A stretch of DNA of 64,000 bases from JAXDAY01 sp034679345. GTDB taxonomy: Bacteria > Eisenbacteria > RBG-16-71-46 > CAIMUX01 > VGJL01. Shown one piece after another: positions 33,169 through 40,607 of this stretch. The DNA lies in contig JAXDAY010000028.1 of NCBI GenBank assembly GCA_034679345.1, positions 248,001 through 312,000 on the forward strand, read 5' to 3'. Within the stretch, counting starts at the first letter, position 1, and the number at the start of each line of letters is the position of its first letter. A program made the position numbers and the translations under genes. The notes under the pieces were generated by a model, which was not told the origin of the DNA, made no database searches, and was given only the letters and a program-made list of their open reading frames with translations.

Positions 33169-36100
33169 CCCGGAGGGTTCTCATCCTCCCCGGCGGCGGA
33201 CGGCCCGATACCGTGGATCTCCTGCAGCGGTTCGACCGCGAGGATCGTTCCGCGAATCGCGCGGATCCCGTCGATCGCGGCGCGCGCTCCCTCGAGGGTC
33301 GTGATGCAGGCAATGCCCCTCTCCAGGGCTCCCGCGCGGATCGCTCGCTCGTCGAAGAACGAGGCGCGTCCGAGAGGGGTGTTGATCACCATCGCAACCT
33401 CCCCCGCGCGGATGCGATCCACGATGTGGGGACTGCCCTCGTTCACCTTGAACACCACCTCGCAGGCGATCCCGGACTCCCGCAGGCGCTCCGCCGTCCC
33501 TCTCGTGGCCAGAAGGCGAAAACCCAGCGCCCGGAGGGATGCGGCGACCTCGCTCAGCCTCGGTTTGTCCTCGTTGTTGACGCTCAAGAAGACGCACCCC
33601 TCGAGCGGCAGGTGGATCCCCGCGGCGAGGCACGCCTTCGCGAAGGCCGCGCCGAACCCCGGGCCGATCCCCATCACCTCCCCGGTCGATCGCATCTCGG
33701 GACCGAGCACCGAGTCCGCGCCGGGGAATCGACGGAACGGGAAAACCGGCATCTTGATGAACGATCGCGGCGGCCTCGGCTCCGCCGGGAGTCCGAGATC
33801 CTCCAAACGATCGCCGAGCAGAAGGCGCGTCGCGAGCCGCGCGAGCGGAAGCCCGATCGCCTTGCTGACGAAAGGGATCGTCCGCGAGGCGCGCGGGTTC
33901 GCCTCGAGGATGTAGGCTCGCTCGTCCTTCAAGGCGAACTGGATGTTCAGGATTCCCACCGCGCGCAGCGCCGTGCCGATCCGAAGGGTGTACTCGCGGA
34001 TCTGCCGTAGCGCCCCTTCGGGGATTCCGCCCGCGGGTAGGGCCGACGTCGAGTCCCCCGAGTGGATTCCGGCCGCCTCCACATGCTCCTGGATCCCGGC
34101 GATCCAGACCGAGGCGCCGTCACAAAGGGCGTCGACGTCGACCTCTGTCGCTCCCTCCAGGAATCGATCGAGGAAGAGGGGATGCTCGCGGCCCTCCGGC
34201 CAGCTCTGCCGGATATAGTCCTGGAGCGCCGACTCGTCGTGGATGCAGATCATCCGCTGCCCTCCCAGAACGTAGGAGGGCCGGACGATCACCGGGAAGC
34301 CGATCCTCTGCGCGAGCCCGACGGCCTCCTCCGGGGTCGCGGCCACGCCATGGTCCGGGATCGGAATCTCCAGGGACCGAGCCAGCTCGCCGAAGCGAAG
34401 CCGGTCCTCCGCGAGATCGATCGAATCGGCCGATGTGCCGAGAACCGGAACGCCCGCGTCCTCAAGGGGTCGCGCCAGCTTGAGCGGCGTCTGCCCCCCG
34501 AACTGGAGGATCACCCCGTCGGGCAGCTCGCGCCGGACAACCTCGAGGACGTCCTCGAGCGTCAGGGGATCGAAGTAGAGCCGGTCGCTCGTGTCGTAGT
34601 CGGTCGAGACGGTTTCGGGATTGCAGTTCATGAGGATCGATTCGATTCCCTCGGAGCGCAGCGCCATCGCGGCCTCGCACGCGCACGCGTCGAACTCGAT
34701 CCCCTGCCCGATCCGGATCGGGCCGCCCCCGAGGATCAGGACGCGGCGCCTGCTGGTGGGAGCCGCCTCGTCATGAGTCTCGTATGTCGAGTAGAGGTAG
34801 GGCGTCGATGACTCGAACTCGCCCGCGCAGGTGTCGATCCGATGAAAGACCGGGTGCAGCCCCAGGACGCCGCGCGTACGGCGGACCTCCTCTTCGGTGG
34901 CGCCGATCAATGCCGCGATCCGGGCGTCGGAGAAACCCTCGCGCTTGGCGTGCAGCAGGAGCTCTCCCTGCATCTCGGGAAGCGTGCGCGCCGCGATCTG
35001 GCTCTCGAGATCGACGATCATCCGGATCTGATGGATGAACCAGGGCTCGATCGAGGTCCGATGGGCGATCGTCTCCACGCTGAGTCCGCGTCGCAGCGCC
35101 TCAGCCACGACGAGCAATCTCTCCGGCCCCGGCTCGGCCAGGGCCGAGTCGAGATCTCCGCGTCGCTCCCAGGGATCGAAGCCGGAGAGCCCCACCTCGA
35201 GCGAACGCAGCCCCTTCTGCACCGCCTCGCGGAAGGTCCGTCCGATCGCCATCGCCTCTCCCACGGAGCGCATCTCCGTGGAGAGGACCGGACGCGTCTC
35301 GGGAAACTTCTCGAAGTTCCACCGCGGGATCTTCACGGCGACGTAGTCGAGCGTTGGCTCGAAGCTGGCCGGCGTCTTCTTCGTGATGTCGTTGGGGATC
35401 TCGTCGAGCCGGTAGCCCAGGGCGAGGAGGGCCGCGATCTTCGCGATCGGAAACCCCGTCGCCTTGCTGGCGAGGGCGGAGGAGCGGGAGACGCGGGGAT
35501 TCATCTCGATCACGACGCGCCGCCGGGTGGCCGGATGCACCGCGAACTGGATGTTGCTCCCCCCTGTCTCGACCCCGACCGCCCGGATGACGCGGAAGGC
35601 CTCGTCTCGCATTTCCTGGTACTCGCGGTCGGTGAGGGTCATCGCGGGAGCGACGGTGATCGAATCGCCCGTGTGGATCCCCATCGGATCCAGATTCTCG
35701 ATTGCGCATATGACGACGGCCTGATCGGCGCAATCGCGCATCACCTCGAGCTCGTACTCCTTCCAGCCGATCAGGCCTTCCTCCACGAGGACCTCGTGGA
35801 CGGGTGAGGCGCGCAGGCCGCCGGCGACGACGCGGCGGAACTCCTCCATCGACCCGGCGGTGCCGCTCCCCGTCCCCCCGAGCGTGAACGAGGGGCGGAT
35901 GACCGCCGGAAGCCCGAACTCCGCGAGCGCCCTTTCGGCTTCCTCCACGGATCGGCACAGGGCTCCGCGAGGGAGGTCGCAGCCGGCGGCCCTCATCGCC
36001 TGCTGAAAGGCGAGTCGGTCCTCCGCGAGGCGAAGGGCGGACTCCGAGGCGCCGAGCAAGCGCACCCCGTGATGTTGCCAGACCCCCCGGTCGTGGAGGG

Positions 36101-36404
36101 CGAGCGCGAGGTTGATCGCCGTCTGGCCGCCGACAGTGGGAAGGCACGCGTCGGGTCGCTCCCGGGCGATCACCTGCTCCACGAAATCGGGATCGAGCGG
36201 CTCGACGTAGGTCGCGTCGGCCAGAGTCGGGTCGGTCATGATCGTCGCCGGATTGGAGTTCACGAGGATGACGCGGCAGCCGTCCTGGCGGAGCGCTTTC
36301 ACCGCCTGCGTCCCCGAGTAGTCGAACTCGCAGGCCTGCCCGATCACGATCGGCCCGGAGCCAAGCACGAGGACCGAACGGATCTCCTCTCTACGCGGGG
36401 CCAA
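33066..36404 (-). CDS. carB: Carbamoyl-phosphate synthase large chain
   Basis: 1112 residues. It makes carbamoyl phosphate from bicarbonate, ATP and ammonia handed over by CarA, for pyrimidine and arginine synthesis. The two homologous ATP-grasp halves are visible: LVLGSGPIVIGQACEFDYSG and LILGGGPIRIGQGIEFD. An MGS-like regulatory domain is near the end. A TTG start at 36404 fits best: GGAGGAG lies six bases before it and MAPRREEIRSVLVLGSG matches family N-termini; it overlaps carA by 14 bases. The chain runs about 45 residues past the usual end (after VEPLQEIHG) in a Lys/Arg-rich tail that is antisense to a terminator-like hairpin. Confidence 0.95.
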   Translation of the reverse strand: MAPRREEIRSVLVLGSGPIVIGQACEFDYSGTQAVKALRQDGCRVILVNSNPATIMTDPTLADATYVEPLDPDFVEQVIARERPDACLPTVGGQTAINLALALHDRGVWQHHGVRLLGASESALRLAEDRLAFQQAMRAAGCDLPRGALCRSVEEAERALAEFGLPAVIRPSFTLGGTGSGTAGSMEEFRRVVAGGLRASPVHEVLVEEGLIGWKEYELEVMRDCADQAVVICAIENLDPMGIHTGDSITVAPAMTLTDREYQEMRDEAFRVIRAVGVETGGSNIQFAVHPATRRRVVIEMNPRVSRSSALASKATGFPIAKIAALLALGYRLDEIPNDITKKTPASFEPTLDYVAVKIPRWNFEKFPETRPVLSTEMRSVGEAMAIGRTFREAVQKGLRSLEVGLSGFDPWERRGDLDSALAEPGPERLLVVAEALRRGLSVETIAHRTSIEPWFIHQIRMIVDLESQIAARTLPEMQGELLLHAKREGFSDARIAALIGATEEEVRRTRGVLGLHPVFHRIDTCAGEFESSTPYLYSTYETHDEAAPTSRRRVLILGGGPIRIGQGIEFDACACEAAMALRSEGIESILMNCNPETVSTDYDTSDRLYFDPLTLEDVLEVVRRELPDGVILQFGGQTPLKLARPLEDAGVPVLGTSADSIDLAEDRLRFGELARSLEIPIPDHGVAATPEEAVGLAQRIGFPVIVRPSYVLGGQRMICIHDESALQDYIRQSWPEGREHPLFLDRFLEGATEVDVDALCDGASVWIAGIQEHVEAAGIHSGDSTSALPAGGIPEGALRQIREYTLRIGTALRAVGILNIQFALKDERAYILEANPRASRTIPFVSKAIGLPLARLATRLLLGDRLEDLGLPAEPRPPRSFIKMPVFPFRRFPGADSVLGPEMRSTGEVMGIGPGFGAAFAKACLAAGIHLPLEGCVFLSVNNEDKPRLSEVAASLRALGFRLLATRGTAERLRESGIACEVVFKVNEGSPHIVDRIRAGEVAMVINTPLGRASFFDERAIRAGALERGIACITTLEGARAAIDGIRAIRGTILAVEPLQEIHGIGPSAAGEDENPPGKKGRRADRPWMGRIRPLMRGETSRSSTRHQGGT
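33121..33168 (+). terminator. Rho-independent-like terminator within the carB 3' end (+ strand)
   Basis: GGGCGGATTCGACC (33121-33134) pairs with GGTCGATCCGCCC (33142-33154) with one bulged base, followed after eight bases by TTTTTT (33163-33168). The orientation is opposite to carB. Confidence 0.55.
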
Positions 36405-37491
36405 TCCCGGCTCCTCCGGCCAGAGCGAGGACGAAATCATCGAAGATCGCGAGCGCTTCGTGGGGACCGGGCGCTCCCTCGGGATGGAACTGATACGACC
36501 AGAGGCGCCTGCCGCCATGCACGAATCCCTCGACCGTGCCGTCGTTCAGGCTCGTGTGGGTGACCGCCGCTTCGGCCGGCAGTGAATCGCCATCGACGGC
36601 GTAGTTGTGATTCTGCGCCGTGACTCTCACGATCCCGGTTCGCAGGTCCTTCACGGGGTGGTTCGATCCATGGTGGCCGAAGCGCAGCTTGACGATGCGC
36701 GCTCCCAGCGCGAGTCCGGCCAGCTGGTGCCCCAGACAGATCGCCAGGGTCGGATGCCGGTCGATGCAGTGGCGAATCGTATCCAGAAGCGGGAGCAGAG
36801 TCTCCGGATCCCCGGGCCCATTCGAGAGAACGATCCCATCCGGGCGCAGACTCTCGATCTCCTCCACGGAGGCGCCGGCGGGCAACGAGGCGAGCGGGCA
36901 GCCCCGCCGGCGGAGCTCCTTCTCGATCGACGACTTCGCGCCGAAGTCGAGGAGGACGATGCGGGGACCGCGCCCGTTGCTCGAGGGCATTCCCGAGCGC
37001 GGACGCCCGGACGTCACTTCCGAGACGAGATTCCGCTCGGCCATCGAGGGGACCTGGCGCGCCATCGCCACTGCGGCCTCCCGATCTTCGATCTGCGTGG
37101 TGAAGAAGCCCCGCATCGCGCCGTGCTCTCGCAGGTGAAGGGTCAGGGCACGGGTGTCGACATTGGTCATGCCGCAGAGGCCGTGGCGGCGAATGAACCC
37201 GCGCAGCGACTCGACGGAGTCAGGATGCGATGGAATCTCGGCGAGATCGCGGAGGATCACGCCGGCGGCCCAAGGGCGGTCCGACTCCCCGTGTCCCAGA
37301 TGGATGCCGTAGTTGCCGATGTGCGGTGACGTAAAAACGACGAATTGACCGTGGTAGGAGGGATCGGTGAGAACCTCCTGATAACCGGTCATAGCGGTGC
37401 TGAAGACGACTTCAGCACCGGCCTCGGAATGATCTCCGATCGAGCGCCCATGGAAGATGCGGCCGTCCTCCAGGGCGAGAAGAGCCTGCAT
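36391..37491 (-). CDS. carA: Carbamoyl-phosphate synthase small chain
   Basis: 366 residues, the glutaminase subunit. The N-terminal domain has FSTAMTGYQEVLTDPSYHGQ; the class I amidotransferase domain has the catalytic Cys in LAICLGHQLAGLA and the His/Glu pair in YQFHPEGAPGP. The glutamine-binding SNGPGDPE is also present. The stop overlaps the start of carB, so they form one operon. The start ATG is preceded by GGGAGG. Its promoter lies at 37584-37612. Confidence 0.96.
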   Translation of the reverse strand: MQALLALEDGRIFHGRSIGDHSEAGAEVVFSTAMTGYQEVLTDPSYHGQFVVFTSPHIGNYGIHLGHGESDRPWAAGVILRDLAEIPSHPDSVESLRGFIRRHGLCGMTNVDTRALTLHLREHGAMRGFFTTQIEDREAAVAMARQVPSMAERNLVSEVTSGRPRSGMPSSNGRGPRIVLLDFGAKSSIEKELRRRGCPLASLPAGASVEEIESLRPDGIVLSNGPGDPETLLPLLDTIRHCIDRHPTLAICLGHQLAGLALGARIVKLRFGHHGSNHPVKDLRTGIVRVTAQNHNYAVDGDSLPAEAAVTHTSLNDGTVEGFVHGGRRLWSYQFHPEGAPGPHEALAIFDDFVLALAGGAGIGPA

Positions 37492-37583
37492 GAGGCCTCC
37501 CGGGGACTCGGGGGGAATGGCACATGGCGCCGCGCTATGGTCTGGAGACGCACGACGGCAAGATCGTTGCCCGAGCCTGGTCG

Positions 37584-37612
37584 ATGGTATGGATGCGCCA
37601 CGTTGAACGCAA
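37584..37612 (-). promoter_or_regulatory. Probable carAB promoter
   Basis: On the minus strand TTGCGT (37607-37612), 17 bases, TACCAT (37584-37589), about 90 bases before the carA ATG. The leader is GC-rich and may hold control elements, but no known pyrimidine or arginine site is recognised. Confidence 0.45.
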
Positions 37613-37659
37613 GGTGGAAAGGCCGCGTCGCGGAGAGGCCGCGCCGCGCTCGACTTCAG

Positions 37660-38979
37660 CTATTCGAGCGCGCCGCGGTAGCGGGAGACGAGATGTTCGA
37701 TCAGCTCGCGGACGCGAAGGGCGCTCCGCCATCGCTCGGGAATCGCGTCCGCGCCATGAAGGGCTCCCAGAAGCGCGCCCGCCGCCGCGCCGTGCGTGTC
37801 GGCGTCTCCCCCTCGGTGGATCAGATCGAGGAGCGCCTCCTCGAATCCCGCCTCGCGACGGCACGCCCAGAATGCGGCCTGAATGGTCTTCAGCGGATGG
37901 CTCCGCTCGTGGCTGTTCCAGTCCGATCCACCGGGCTGCCATCCGGAGCGGACTTCCTCGAGAGCGGCCGCCGTCGCGTCGTGCCAGGCACCAGCGAGAG
38001 CCGCCTCGAGCGGGTCCTGCGATGCGAGCGCGGCCGCGACCCCGTCGGCGAGGGCGACGGCGCACGCGAGCGCGACCGGGGCCGGATGGGTCATCCCCGA
38101 TGCCGCGATGGCCGAAGCGCAGCGCCGATCTGGATCGTGCGGGAGCGCCGCGCCGATCGCCGCCGCGCGGCTGAGCGCGCCGTTGAACTCCGGCTTTCGC
38201 CCAGCCTTTTCCCAGATCGTTCGCGAAGCGGGCACGGGAGGAGAATCGAGGTAGGCCCGCAACACCCCGCGCGTCAGATGGCCGAAGTCCCGCGGCCGGC
38301 CCAGAGCCCATCGACCGAGCGCCTGGGCGAGTCGATCCCGATCGTCGGGTCGATGGACCGTTCTGGCGGAAGCGAGCTCGCGAAACCAGAGCAGCGCGAG
38401 CGTCGTTTCGCGCGTCGGATGGCCGGGACCCCAACCCCGGCCGCTGACGAAGTCGCGGAACGGCCCATGGATGCGAAGGATCTTCTCCTGCGGCCAGTTC
38501 TCGACCGGCGCGCCGAGACAGTCGCCGACGGCGAGGCCCAGGAGAGCCGCGTGGATCCTGGGAAACAGGGATCGATCGAGCCGCGGCGTCGCTGCGGAAT
38601 CTCGATCCGCCGGCGCGTCGGCGCGCGCGCCCGCATCCGCGGCCTCGTCCATCGGCCCCGGCGGGAGAATCCGGATCGCATCGAGCGTCCCGCCGGTCAG
38701 GATGTCGATCTCGAGCGCCGCGATGCGCGCGGCCTCAGGCTCCACGTCAACGGGCCGAGCGCAAGTCGCCACGAGCGGCCGCAGACCCGCCAGTCGCCAG
38801 CGGCCGAGCGTGCCGACCAAGCGCGGAGGGATCGCGGGGCGTCCCGGCTGGAGACTGCCCCCCTCCGCGCGCATCGCCTCGTCGAGATCGATCCACCGGA
38901 TCGCCTCGGGAAGCGGTTCGCCCTCGGCGAGGCGCGAGCCGACCAGCTCGCCCCGCAGCCAGACCGGCTCGCGGCTCAA
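37660..38979 (-). CDS. ADP-ribosylglycohydrolase (DraG)-family protein with an unknown N-terminal domain
   Basis: 439 residues from a TTG that overlaps the GNAT stop (TTGA) with GGAGG four bases upstream. Residues about 1-145 form an uncharacterised domain (VGTLGRWRLAGLRPLVATCA). From about 148 the ADP-ribosylglycohydrolase fold begins: IHAALLGLAVGDCLGAPVE, then PTRETTLALLWF, where classical members have TDDT, and the second metal motif GGDADTHGAAAGALLGA near 403-419. The substitution in the first motif weakens the metal site, so activity may differ. It may remove ADP-ribose or act on another N-glycosidic bond. Confidence 0.8.
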   Translation of the reverse strand: MSREPVWLRGELVGSRLAEGEPLPEAIRWIDLDEAMRAEGGSLQPGRPAIPPRLVGTLGRWRLAGLRPLVATCARPVDVEPEAARIAALEIDILTGGTLDAIRILPPGPMDEAADAGARADAPADRDSAATPRLDRSLFPRIHAALLGLAVGDCLGAPVENWPQEKILRIHGPFRDFVSGRGWGPGHPTRETTLALLWFRELASARTVHRPDDRDRLAQALGRWALGRPRDFGHLTRGVLRAYLDSPPVPASRTIWEKAGRKPEFNGALSRAAAIGAALPHDPDRRCASAIAASGMTHPAPVALACAVALADGVAAALASQDPLEAALAGAWHDATAAALEEVRSGWQPGGSDWNSHERSHPLKTIQAAFWACRREAGFEEALLDLIHRGGDADTHGAAAGALLGALHGADAIPERWRSALRVRELIEHLVSRYRGALE

Positions 38980-39497
38980 GAGGCCTCCGGGCCCGGGTTG
39001 AGGGGCTTCCACAACTCGACCTCGTCGCGCAGGGGAATGCCGTTCATTCCCATCTTCGGGATCGAGGGTTTCAGTCGGCGCGAGCCTTCCAGCGCGCGGG
39101 CATGAACGCGCCGCAGGAAGAACGCTCGCCTCTGATAGAAACCGATCGCGCGCAGATTGTCGTTCGTCGTCACGAGCCAGATCTCCCTGCAGCCGGCCGA
39201 TCGCGCGGTCCGCGTCGCCGCCGCGAGAAGCTTCGTTCCGATTCCCCGCCCTTCGAGGAAGCTGTTCAGGGTGACGACCTCGCACCGGCGGCGATCGATT
39301 CGATAGGTGAGCAGTCCGACGATCCGCCGGCCGCGGACCGCGAGCTTCGCTGGATACTCATGGGCCGGGTGGAGCCTTCCCCGCGAGACCACCCCGGGAG
39401 CGCCCCATTCACGGAACAAGATCCTTCGGATCTCGGGACGGTCGAGGGGGCGCCCCTCGCGGATTCGGATCGGAGCGTCAACCCGCTTGCTCGTCAT
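38976..39497 (-). CDS. GNAT-family N-acetyltransferase
   Basis: 173 residues from the ATG at 39497; no good ribosome-binding site is seen, and the frame is open 13 codons further up. The acetyl-CoA-binding signature is EGRGIGTKLLAAATRTARSAG (about 87-107), followed by the usual VTTNDNLRAIGFYQRRAFF that ends the fold. It would move an acetyl group from acetyl-CoA to an amine. Its stop overlaps the start of the DraG-like gene, suggesting a common transcript. Confidence 0.83.
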   Translation of the reverse strand: MTSKRVDAPIRIREGRPLDRPEIRRILFREWGAPGVVSRGRLHPAHEYPAKLAVRGRRIVGLLTYRIDRRRCEVVTLNSFLEGRGIGTKLLAAATRTARSAGCREIWLVTTNDNLRAIGFYQRRAFFLRRVHARALEGSRRLKPSIPKMGMNGIPLRDEVELWKPLNPGPEAS

Positions 39498-39886
39498 AGG
39501 AGTCGGAGCGTAGGAAGGGGTCCAGGGGCGAGTCAAGGAACCGAGCAGGCTTCATCTCCGGAGCGGACCAGCGCCTCGGCTGGCTGTTCGATATTCGTCC
39601 GCTCACGGTGATTAGCCATGAATTGCATTTATTTCAATGTGTTACGGCCTCCGATACGCCCGCGGCGCCCGCGTGAAGTCTGCCTCGGACCGGCAGCGCG
39701 CCGGGGGGCGCTTTCCTGAAGCATTCCGGGCACGCAGGCTGTACGATGAGCTGGTTCGCGCGGGATCCTCCCCGCCGAAGTGGAATCGCAGATCCACACG
39801 GACCGTTTCTCGATTGAATCGATTGCTGGAATGCGCGGTCGCAGGAGCGACCGACGGGACAGCTTGCTTAGAAAGGGAGTCTAAGG
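39498..39886. other. 389-base divergent region between GNAT and superoxide dismutase
   Basis: Holds an AT-rich patch near 39615-39640 (TTGCATTTATTTCAATG) with an ATTG...CAAT inverted pair, and TCGATTGAATCGA at 39810-39822, a five-base inverted repeat around TGA. Either could be a regulator site for the dismutase, but no known box is matched. No reading frame is convincing. Confidence 0.4.
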
Positions 39887-40477
39887 GTGAAGCACGAAGC
39901 GAAGAACTTCGACCAGCTCCTCGGCCAGGTCGACGGGCTGAGCGATGCGCAGCTGAAGGCCCACTTCGGCCTCTATCAGGGATATGTCAACAAGCTCAAC
40001 GAGATCGAGGAGAAGCTCTCGAAGGCGGACCCGGCGCTCAGCAACTACTCCTTCGGCGAGTTCAGCGAGCTGAAGCGCAGGGAGGCCGTGGCCTTCAACG
40101 GGGCGTATCTGCATCAGATGTACTTCGAGAACTTCGCGCCGAACCGCGGGCAGATCGCCGCGGGGCTGAAGGCCGCCATCGAGTCCGATTTCGGCAACTG
40201 GGGCGCCTTCGAGGCGAACATCAAGGGGACGGCCACATCCACGCCGGGGTGGGTGTTGCTCACGCAGAGCCACGTCGACAAGAAGCTTCATAGCTACATC
40301 ATGTTCGAGCACCATGTCGGGCTGCCGGCGCATCAGGAGATCCTCTTGGCGCTCGACTGCTGGGAGCACGCCTTCATGATCGACTACGGAACCAAGAAGC
40401 CCGAATACCTCGCCGCGTTCATGAAGAACATCAACTGGAACGTCGTCAACGAGCGCTACGCCAAAGCGAGAGGTTGA
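39887..40477 (+). CDS. sod: Iron/manganese superoxide dismutase
   Basis: 196 residues with a GTG start behind AAAGGGAG. It turns superoxide to oxygen and hydrogen peroxide. The four metal ligands are visible: His in KAHFGLYQGYV, His in YLHQMYFENFAPN, and Asp/His in LDCWEHAFMIDY. The helix after the first ligand lacks the usual KHHQTYV histidines and reads GLYQGYV, so the active-site channel differs from standard SodA/SodB. No signal peptide is present. Manganese or iron use cannot be told by eye. Confidence 0.9.
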   Translation: MKHEAKNFDQLLGQVDGLSDAQLKAHFGLYQGYVNKLNEIEEKLSKADPALSNYSFGEFSELKRREAVAFNGAYLHQMYFENFAPNRGQIAAGLKAAIESDFGNWGAFEANIKGTATSTPGWVLLTQSHVDKKLHSYIMFEHHVGLPAHQEILLALDCWEHAFMIDYGTKKPEYLAAFMKNINWNVVNERYAKARG

Positions 40478-40607
40478 GATCGGCGAACTGAACGCATGAT
40501 TCCGGTATCGGGAGGGCGGCGAGCCGCCGCCGTCCCGCGCCGGAGCATGCCCGGCGATCCACACAATCGGCGGCCGACCGCCCGGGATGCCCGTCGCACG
40601 GAGCGAC

